Made by a program: the position numbers and the translations under genes. The notes beneath the pieces are model-generated. The model saw only the letters and a program-made list of their open reading frames with translations. It searched no databases and had not been told where the DNA came from. From positions 39,794 through 57,043 of the forward strand of contig MFOV01000001.1 in assembly GCA_001782515.1 (NCBI GenBank): a stretch of DNA of 17,250 nt, given 5' to 3'. This document shows positions 12,765 through 17,250 of the stretch, piece by piece. Numbering within the stretch: position 1 is the first letter of the stretch; each line of letters begins with the position of its first letter. The DNA comes from Candidatus Levybacteria bacterium RIFCSPLOWO2_01_FULL_39_10. GTDB lineage: Bacteria; Patescibacteriota; Microgenomatia; Levybacterales; UBA12049.

Positions 12765-13307
12765 ATGGCAAAAAAGAATAATAAAAATGGCATTAACACA
12801 AGAACTAAGCATATATTTCTACTTTTAACTTCAATTGCAATAATATTTTTATCTTTTTATTTTAGAGATGAGTTCCTGCGTCTTGGATCTCTGGGAATCT
12901 TGGGCATCTTTATAATAAATGTAATTGGCTCTGCAACCCTCTTTCTGCCGGCTCCGGGTATTGCATCGGTAATTGCAGGAGGAATTGTTTTTTCACCCTT
13001 TATTGTTGCAGTAGTTGCAGCACTGGGTTCTGCGATAGGGGATATGGTTGGATACATACTTGGACGGTCGGGAAAAGAAGTATTTCTTAAAAAAGATTCA
13101 TTCTGGTACACAATTTTTAGAGAAATATTCCATAAATACGGATTTTTGTTTATAGTTCTTTTTTCATTTATACCCAATCCGTTTTTTGATGCTATAGGAA
13201 TAGTTGCTGGGCTTTTTTCTTATAATCCAGTTAGATTTTTTGTCTACGTCCTGATAGGAAGGTTTCTTAGGAACCTCGCACTCGCATATTTGGGAGCTGC
13301 TTTTTAG
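12765..13307 (+). CDS. VTT-domain (DedA/TVP38-like) membrane protein
   Basis: This 180-residue protein has a basic N-terminus, a first membrane helix (HIFLLLTSIAIIFLSFYF), then the VTT/SNARE-associated pattern: FLPAPGIASVIAGGIVFSPF, a glycine-rich AALGSAIGDMVGYILGR, a reentrant-like FHKYGFLFIVLFSFIPNPFFDAIGIVAGL and a final helix before RFLRNLALAYLGAAF. The F-x-P-NP-F...GLF element is the conserved VTT signature. Members act in membrane homeostasis, some as undecaprenyl-phosphate or lipid scramblases; the substrate here is unknown. I chose ATG 12765; a longer in-frame start at 12729 would lie within a GCCGGCAGG repeat. Foldback element B begins five bases after the stop. Confidence 0.88.
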   Translation: MAKKNNKNGINTRTKHIFLLLTSIAIIFLSFYFRDEFLRLGSLGILGIFIINVIGSATLFLPAPGIASVIAGGIVFSPFIVAVVAALGSAIGDMVGYILGRSGKEVFLKKDSFWYTIFREIFHKYGFLFIVLFSFIPNPFFDAIGIVAGLFSYNPVRFFVYVLIGRFLRNLALAYLGAAF

Positions 13308-13312
13308 TAAAT

Positions 13313-13465
13313 GCGCTGAGGTCGCCAGTAAATTTTCTTGATCCGCAGTTTGCGATTTGGTTTGAAAGGTAGAACTCAATTCTTGTTTAAGAAATTATTT
13401 TTAATAATGACCCTTCTTCTTTAAGCTCAAAATGCGATCCACGAAAATTCACCGGCTCCCCGCGC
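13313..13465. repeat. Foldback element B, 153 bp, copy of the element at 7406
   Basis: It opens and closes with the same sequences as element A (26 and 24 identical bases at the ends, plus a shared TTAAGCTCAAAATGCGATC inside). TTGATCCGCAGTTT pairs with AAAATGCGATCCA, continuing the terminal stem inward. The outermost pairing extends to AAATGCGC / GCGCATTT. The middle is AT-rich and differs from A. It starts five bases after the VTT gene stop. Confidence 0.85.
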
Positions 13466-13498
13466 ATTTATTTGAAAATTTATAATTGAATCATTCAT

Positions 13499-13530
13499 TG
13501 AAAATTTAAAATTAAAAATTTAAAATTGAA
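13499..13530. repeat. AAATTTAAAATT short repeats before acyP
   Basis: A run of AAAATTTAAAATT units ends two or three bases before the acylphosphatase ATG. It is similar to repeats flanking pth and inside its insertion. No promoter is evident in it beyond its AT-richness. Confidence 0.5.
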
Positions 13531-13532
13531 GA

Positions 13533-13802
13533 ATGTTGCATGTATATATCTCAGGATTCGTACAGGGAATAGGATATAGGCAGTTTGTAAAGAATAAAGC
13601 TCTCGAGCTAAACCTAAAAGGTTGGGTAAAAAACTTACCTGATACAAGAGTTGAGGCAGTTTTTGTCGGAGAGGAAAAAAATCTTGAAAAAATGATTGAA
13701 TATTTAAAAAAGGGCCCATTTCTCTCAGTTGTTAAAGATATAAAATTAGATTGGAATAGTAAAGAAAGAGTTGATACAATGGATTTTGAAATAATCAAAT
13801 GA
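13533..13802 (+). CDS. acyP: Acylphosphatase
   Basis: At 89 residues the length is exactly that of the family. The signature YISGFVQGIGYRQFVKNKALEL carries the phosphate-binding loop and catalytic Arg; GWVKNLPDTRVEAVFVGEE carries the catalytic Asn. It hydrolyses carboxyl phosphates such as acetyl or carbamoyl phosphate in the cytoplasm. The family's usual RVQGVGFR appears here as FVQGIGYR. It overlaps the ZIP transporter by 4 nt (ATGA), so the two are translated together, though the functions have no obvious link. Confidence 0.94.
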   Translation: MLHVYISGFVQGIGYRQFVKNKALELNLKGWVKNLPDTRVEAVFVGEEKNLEKMIEYLKKGPFLSVVKDIKLDWNSKERVDTMDFEIIK

Positions 13803-14596
13803 GTGAATTGCCAATCATAATTTACATATTATTTTTTACACTTATTGGGAGTGTATTTTCTCTTATTGGTGGAGTTTTCCTTCTAATCAAGGAGAAGCAA
13901 ACTCTAAAATATTCCCATTTTCTGGCTGCATTTGCTGCAGGAACTTTACTTGGAACTGTTTTTTTTGATCTTCTTCCCGAAGCAATTGAAGAGGCCCGTT
14001 CGACAAGCTCAGGGCAAGCAGGCGAGGTTAATGTATTTTTTTATGCCTTGATTGGAATTTTGGGATTTTTCCTGATAGAGCGTCTTGTACATTGGTTTCA
14101 TCACCATCAACATGATTACAAAGACGAACCTGTTAAGCCTACAATTCCTTTGATAATTTTGGGAGATAGCGTTCATAACTTTATAGATGGAGTTGTGATT
14201 GCTGCAACTTTTTTGGTAAATATTCCGCTTGGAATTGTTACAACTTTGGCAGTTGCAGCACATGAGATTCCTCAGGAAATAGGAGATTTTGGAATACTTC
14301 TTCATAAAGGTTTGAAGCCAAAAAAAGTACTATTTGTCAATATAATAAGTGCACTAACTGCAGTTACAGGAGCACTAATTACATTCTGGATTGGGGAGAG
14401 GATAGAGCCTGCAATTCCTGTTCTTCTTGCAATTACATCCGGGTTCTTTATTTATATTGCGGCATCAGATCTTATTCCTGAAATTCACCATGAAAACAGG
14501 AAAGGATTTGCATTCACTGAAACTGCTCTTTTGTTTTTAGGAGTTGTTACTGTTTGGATATTTATAACTCTTCTTGAGGGCTTTGGCGGACATTAA
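13799..14596 (+). CDS. ZIP-family divalent metal transporter
   Basis: This 265-residue protein has about eight membrane helices. The metal-binding motifs of ZIP transporters are present: HNFIDG (H126, D130) in TM4 and HEIPQE (H155, E156, Q159, E160) in TM5, followed by GDFGILLHKG. The cytoplasmic loop carries the His-rich HWFHHHQHDY at 98-107. It probably imports zinc, iron or manganese. A TTCGACAAGCTCAGG repeat (13999-14019) inserts RSTSSGQAG into a loop between TM2 and TM3. Its stop directly abuts the stop of the converging DsbA-like gene with no intervening bases. Confidence 0.93.
   Translation: MSELPIIIYILFFTLIGSVFSLIGGVFLLIKEKQTLKYSHFLAAFAAGTLLGTVFFDLLPEAIEEARSTSSGQAGEVNVFFYALIGILGFFLIERLVHWFHHHQHDYKDEPVKPTIPLIILGDSVHNFIDGVVIAATFLVNIPLGIVTTLAVAAHEIPQEIGDFGILLHKGLKPKKVLFVNIISALTAVTGALITFWIGERIEPAIPVLLAITSGFFIYIAASDLIPEIHHENRKGFAFTETALLFLGVVTVWIFITLLEGFGGH
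13999..14019 (+). repeat. TTCGACAAGCTCAGGGCAAGC repeat in frame in the ZIP gene
   Basis: The repeat encodes STSSGQA in a loop following the conserved DLLPEAIEEA. Its core TTCGACAAGCTCAG is identical to that at about 2714 in a non-coding spacer. Confidence 0.8.
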
Positions 14597-15388
14597 TTAT
14601 TCCTCAAGTCTTGCTTCTATTTCTGCTTTGAATTGTTCGTATGGGACTGCGCCTACAGTTAAATAACCGTTGATAAATGTTCCGGGGGTTCCGTCAACTC
14701 CAGCTGCAGTTCCGTCATTTAAATCTTCATTTACTGCGTCAGCAAATTTTCCGGAGGATAGACAATCAGAAAATTCATTTGCCGATAATCCAACGCTTCC
14801 CGCATATTCTTCAAATTTAGCACTCGCTTCATCTGCTGAGAGTGATTCCCAATCAGCCTGATTGTTAAACAACTCATCGTGGTAATCCCAGAATTTGCCC
14901 TGGTCATTCGCACATTCCGATGCCTCTGCTGCTTTTTGCGCATTTGGATGAATGGAAGTTAGAGGATAGTGTCTGTAATAAAACTTTACCTTGCCAGTGT
15001 CAATGAATTCTTTTTTAATCTGAGGGAGTGTTTCATCAAATAAGGATTTGCAGAATGGACACTGGAAATCTGAGAATTCTACAATTGTAACAGGCGCATT
15101 TTCATCTCCAAGAGGAGGGAGATGGCCAACAGCAACATCAACTGGGCCTGTTGGCTGGGTAGGACCAAGCTGGTCTCCAGATGATTGATTGTCGATTGTA
15201 GAAACGCTCATTCCCTTTTCCAAATATTGCACTTTTGTAAATAATACGCCAATTAGAAAAGAAGCGATAATAAGAAGAATAACCAGTATCCAAACAACAT
15301 TAATTTTTGAGAGTAATTTATAAAGTTTGGAGGCTGTTAAGTTCGGAATTTTCTTAACAGGTTTACTTTCAGTTTTTTTGACAGGCAT
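14597..15388 (-). CDS. Membrane-anchored DsbA-like thiol-disulfide oxidoreductase
   Basis: The 263-residue protein has a short basic cytoplasmic N-terminus, one membrane helix at about 31-50 (VVWILVILLIIASFLIGVLF), a low-complexity spacer, then a DsbA/thioredoxin-4 domain from about residue 88. The active site is FSDFQCPFC with Cys110 and Cys113, and the cis-proline loop is DGTPGTFING. It should introduce or rearrange disulfides in extracytoplasmic proteins. Two further Cys (in ASECAN and SDCLSS) are positioned like the extra disulfide seen in some family members. Its partner oxidant (DsbB or VKOR type) is not in the window. It diverges from trxA. Confidence 0.92.
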   Translation of the reverse strand: MPVKKTESKPVKKIPNLTASKLYKLLSKINVVWILVILLIIASFLIGVLFTKVQYLEKGMSVSTIDNQSSGDQLGPTQPTGPVDVAVGHLPPLGDENAPVTIVEFSDFQCPFCKSLFDETLPQIKKEFIDTGKVKFYYRHYPLTSIHPNAQKAAEASECANDQGKFWDYHDELFNNQADWESLSADEASAKFEEYAGSVGLSANEFSDCLSSGKFADAVNEDLNDGTAAGVDGTPGTFINGYLTVGAVPYEQFKAEIEARLEE

Positions 15389-15395
15389 CAGTCCA

Positions 15396-15424
15396 TTTTA
15401 AAGAGTAAGACTCACAAAAGTCAA
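15396..15424 (-). promoter_or_regulatory. Promoter of the DsbA-like gene, predicted leaderless
   Basis: Reading leftward, TTGACT (15424-15419) and TTAAAA (15401-15396) are 17 nt apart, and the ATG follows 7 nt later at 15388. No ribosome binding site fits between. Confidence 0.6.
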
Positions 15425-15434
15425 TATTGATTTA

Positions 15435-15464
15435 TTGACATAAACTAATTTTTTTTGTTATTCT
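15435..15464 (+). promoter_or_regulatory. trxA promoter, predicted very short leader
   Basis: Consensus TTGACA (15435-15440) and an extended -10 TGTTATTCT (hexamer 15459-15464) are 18 nt apart. Transcription should start about 5 nt before the ATG at 15476. It is back to back with the DsbA-like promoter, so one regulator site could serve both. Confidence 0.65.
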
Positions 15465-15475
15465 TGTAAGACTTC

Positions 15476-15802
15476 ATGGCAGATATCACCTTAACAGATC
15501 AGAATTTTGATGCAGAAGTTCTTAAATCCGAAAGTCCAGTTCTTGTTGATTTTTGGGCAGCGTGGTGCGCGCCTTGCAAAATAGTTGATCCTATTGTTGA
15601 GGAACTCGCGGGAGAATACGGCACAAAACTTAAAGTTGGGAAATTAAATGTTGATGAAAATCCGGCGTCTGCCGGAAACTACAGCGTAATGAGTATTCCA
15701 ACAATAATGCTTTTTAAGGGAGGAAAGCCTATGAAAAGCGTTGTAGGCGCACAAGCTAAGGAAAATTTCAAAAAAGCAATTGATGAGGTGCTCGCGTCTT
15801 GA
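15476..15802 (+). CDS. trxA: Thioredoxin
   Basis: The 108-residue protein has the complete thioredoxin fold: VLVDFWAAWCAPCK with the redox pair Cys31/Cys34, GKLNVDENPASAGNYSVMSIPTIMLFKGG with the cis-Pro, and VGAQAKENFKKAI. The active site reads CAPC in place of the common CGPC, a known variant that may shift redox potential. It reduces cytoplasmic disulfides using electrons from TrxB, whose gene lies downstream beyond a large hairpin. The stop codon sits in the loop of an 8-bp GC-rich stem. Confidence 0.95.
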   Translation: MADITLTDQNFDAEVLKSESPVLVDFWAAWCAPCKIVDPIVEELAGEYGTKLKVGKLNVDENPASAGNYSVMSIPTIMLFKGGKPMKSVVGAQAKENFKKAIDEVLAS

Positions 15803-15808
15803 CGCGAG
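15791..15808. other. Hairpin across the trxA stop codon
   Basis: CTCGCGTC (15791-15798) and GACGCGAG (15801-15808) are perfect inverted copies with TT between. There is no T-tract after it, so it is not a standard terminator. It may stabilise the mRNA end or be another inserted repeat. Confidence 0.55.
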
Positions 15809-15814
15809 AGAATT

Positions 15815-15930
15815 GACGGTAGAGAATAGAAAGTGGATGATGGAAATTTGAGGATGGAAAATAGAAGGTAGATCAATCTTCTAACGTCTATCTTCAAAAA
15901 TCTATTTTCAACCCTCTATTATCTATCGTC
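15815..15930. repeat. Long purine/pyrimidine foldback between trxA and trxB
   Basis: The left half is a run of GATAGAAGG-like purine-rich units; the right half is largely its inverted copy. The outer ends GACGGTAGAGAATAG and CTATTATCTATCGTC match at 13 of 15 paired positions. A similar GATAGAGGGTGGAAGATCG stretch occurs in frame in the EndoQ-like gene near 9630. It could attenuate trxB expression relative to trxA. Confidence 0.6.
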
Positions 15931-15938
15931 TTTTATTT

Positions 15939-16889
15939 ATGGACAAAATTTATGATGTCATTATAATTGGTTCCGGCCCCGCTGGGCTTACTGCCGCGCT
16001 TTATACCACCCGCGCAAATCTTAAGACCTTGGTTATTGCAGGATCAACGTGGGGAGGGCAGCTTATGCTTACAACTCTGGTTGAGAACTATCCTGGTTTT
16101 CCCGAGGGCATTCAGGGACCTGAGCTTATGCAGAATATGAGAAAACAGGCTGAAAAGTTTGGTGCAGAAATAATTGACCGCGATTTTACCAGCGGAGATT
16201 TTTCCCCACTTCGCCAAGGCTCCGAGGGGCAGGCTCGTTTGTTTAAAGTTCGCACTTCAGAACAGGAATATGAGGGAAAAGCAGTAATTATCGCAACAGG
16301 CGCAGAAACCAAATGGCTTGGAGTGCCGGGAGAAAAAGAAAAAATTGGGCGGGGTGTTTCGTCGTGCGCGCCTTGTGATGCGTTCTTTTTTAAAGGAAAA
16401 AATGTAATAGTTGTAGGCGGAGGTGATTCTGCCATGGAGGAGGCACTTGTTCTTACCAAGTTTGCCGAGAGCGTAACACTTATTCATCGAAGCGAGAATT
16501 TTAGAGCAAGTGAAATAATGCTTGATAGAGTTAAAAATAATCCTAAAATTAAGATGATTTTAAATACAGAAGTCAAAGAGATTTTAGGGAAAGAAAAAGT
16601 AACAGGAGTACGTCTGTTTAATAATAAAACTAATGAGATCAAGGATATGCCGATTGATGGAGTTTTTGTAGCCATAGGGCATATCCCAAATACAAAAATG
16701 TTTCAGGGAGTGGAGCAAGACGAGCGCGGATTTATAAAAGTCCACGATCACTATAAAATAAATATAGAGGGCGTTTTTGTTGCAGGAGACGTTCATGATT
16801 CGGAATACAAGCAGGCAGTGACCGCCGCCGGTTTTGGCTCAGCCGCCGCACTTGAAGCTGAGCGCTGGTTAGAGAGAAGCCACGAATAA
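15939..16889 (+). CDS. trxB: Thioredoxin reductase
   Basis: This 316-residue flavoprotein has the FAD loop IIGSGPAGLTAALYTTRA at 9-26, GGQLMLTTLVENYPGFPEGI, the redox-active CAPC at 143-146 (commonly CATC), the NADPH site VVGGGDSAMEEAL with HRSENFRAS, and the C-terminal GVFVAGDVHDSEYKQAVTAAGFG. It passes electrons from NADPH to thioredoxin. A repeat insertion (16206-16237) adds about a dozen residues (SPLRQGSEGQAR) after RDFTSGDF in the first FAD subdomain. The HRSENFRAS variant of the HRRxxFRA motif lacks one Arg, which could weaken preference for NADPH over NADH. It lies downstream of trxA across a foldback. Confidence 0.94.
   Translation: MDKIYDVIIIGSGPAGLTAALYTTRANLKTLVIAGSTWGGQLMLTTLVENYPGFPEGIQGPELMQNMRKQAEKFGAEIIDRDFTSGDFSPLRQGSEGQARLFKVRTSEQEYEGKAVIIATGAETKWLGVPGEKEKIGRGVSSCAPCDAFFFKGKNVIVVGGGDSAMEEALVLTKFAESVTLIHRSENFRASEIMLDRVKNNPKIKMILNTEVKEILGKEKVTGVRLFNNKTNEIKDMPIDGVFVAIGHIPNTKMFQGVEQDERGFIKVHDHYKINIEGVFVAGDVHDSEYKQAVTAAGFGSAAALEAERWLERSHE
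16206..16237 (+). repeat. CTTCGCCAAGGCTCCGAGG-type repeat in frame in trxB
   Basis: The stretch is more GC-rich than its surroundings and encodes PLRQGSEGQAR in a beta-hairpin where family members have a tight turn. It is a variant of the TTCGAC..GCTCAG repeat class. Confidence 0.65.
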
Positions 16890-16975
16890 TCTATTTTCCA
16901 ATTCTTCAAAGGTGAATGCTTTTAAATCCTGAAGGAAAATAAAAACCCCCTCCAGCCTCAGAATTTTGTTTACCA

Positions 16976-17197
16976 TTATAATTTTAAAAATTCTTCTCGC
17001 GTTAATCCTGATTGTTTAATAATAGAATTCAAAGTTCCTTTTGGCAGGTCTTTTACGTGCATGGGAATAGTTAACCGTTTTCTTTCTTTAGGATGGTATA
17101 AAATTACATGACTTCCACGCTGTCTATCGATTACATATCCGGCTTTTTCAATCTTTTTAATTAGCTGCCTAGGTTTGAAGCTTGGGAGCTTAGGCAT
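16976..17197 (-). CDS. hicA: HicA-like mRNA interferase (YcfA family)
   Basis: The 73-residue protein has the dsRBD-like HicA fold: PSFKPRQLIKKIEKAGYVIDRQRGSHVILYHP with the catalytic His in GSHVI, then RLTIPMHVKDLPKGTLNSIIKQSGL. HicA proteins cleave mRNA when not bound by a HicB partner. Its start codon overlaps the end of another reading frame upstream, consistent with a two-gene operon, but that partner is cut off by the window edge and what is visible does not let me identify HicB. It converges on trxB with an 86-nt gap that holds no clear terminator. Confidence 0.85.
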   Translation of the reverse strand: MPKLPSFKPRQLIKKIEKAGYVIDRQRGSHVILYHPKERKRLTIPMHVKDLPKGTLNSIIKQSGLTREEFLKL

Positions 17198-17250
17198 AAT
17201 TTTCTGGGGACACTCTTATTTTTTCATACACAAACTCTTTTTGGGTAGGA
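17190..17250 (-). CDS. 3' end of an unidentified gene overlapping hicA
   Basis: On the minus strand a frame is open from the window edge for 19 codons (ending VYEKIRVSPENYA) and stops at a TAA that overlaps the hicA ATG (TATGCCTAA). Such overlap is normal for toxin-antitoxin pairs, but the fragment is too short to name. Confidence 0.35.
   Translation of the reverse strand, partial: PTQKEFVYEKIRVSPENYA

Noticed and set aside
12857..13177. 106-codon minus-strand frame opposite the VTT gene
   Set aside because: It overlaps conserved membrane segments of the VTT protein and has no independent support.
16112..16459. 115-codon minus-strand frame opposite trxB
   Set aside because: It is a complement of conserved TrxB coding sequence, low-complexity Ser/Pro composition and no promoter.
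1..17250. UGA recoded as glycine or tryptophan, as in some CPR lineages
   Set aside because: TGA ends the glycosyltransferase, mutM, pth and acyP genes at the expected protein lengths, so it is read as stop.

Overview
The window looks like chromosome from a Candidate Phyla Radiation (Patescibacteria) bacterium, most likely Microgenomates-like. This is an inference from AT-rich composition, compact gene packing with 1-4 nt overlaps, many small lineage-type hypothetical proteins, archaeal-flavoured housekeeping enzymes (UMP kinase, ATP-dependent DNA ligase, an EndoQ-like nuclease), and short repeats of the TTCGAC..GCTCAG kind lying both between and, in frame, inside genes. TGA acts as a stop (it ends the glycosyltransferase, mutM and pth genes), so this is not a UGA-recoding lineage. 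I see no rRNA, tRNA, CRISPR array or transposase.

Layout. 1-2212: an overlapping cluster of a partial GT4 glycosyltransferase, a NUDIX hydrolase and formamidopyrimidine-DNA glycosylase (mutM). 2213-2732: a small gene with its own promoter and strong ribosome binding site, followed by a fossil second copy of the mutM 3' end, then hairpins. 2757-3464: archaeal-type UMP kinase, followed by a structured non-coding stretch (3468-3660). 3702-5689: recF and an NAD(P)HX dehydratase. 5692-7405: small hypothetical, DUF5654-like membrane protein (minus strand) and a Fic protein. 7406-7559: a 154-bp foldback element. 7598-10803: ATP-dependent DNA ligase overlapping an EndoQ-like PHP nuclease. 10847-13307: membrane protein, four-helix-bundle protein, peptidyl-tRNA hydrolase, a small hypothetical and a VTT membrane protein. 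13313-13465: second copy of the foldback. 13533-14596: acylphosphatase overlapping a ZIP metal transporter. 14597-16889: membrane-anchored DsbA-like thiol oxidoreductase (minus), diverging from thioredoxin and thioredoxin reductase. 16976-17250: HicA-like toxin preceded by the end of another gene (minus).

Functional themes are DNA repair (MutM, RecF, ligase, EndoQ-like, and nucleotide or metabolite repair by NUDIX and NnrD) and thiol redox (DsbA-like, TrxA, TrxB). The most notable signals are (a) short palindromic repeats that have entered at least ten reading frames without breaking them, (b) two, perhaps three, related post-stop-codon foldback elements, (c) a duplicated and diverged mutM 3' end bracketing a small gene, and (d) a recurring promoter geometry that puts transcription start on or within a few bases of the start codon, suggesting many leaderless mRNAs.
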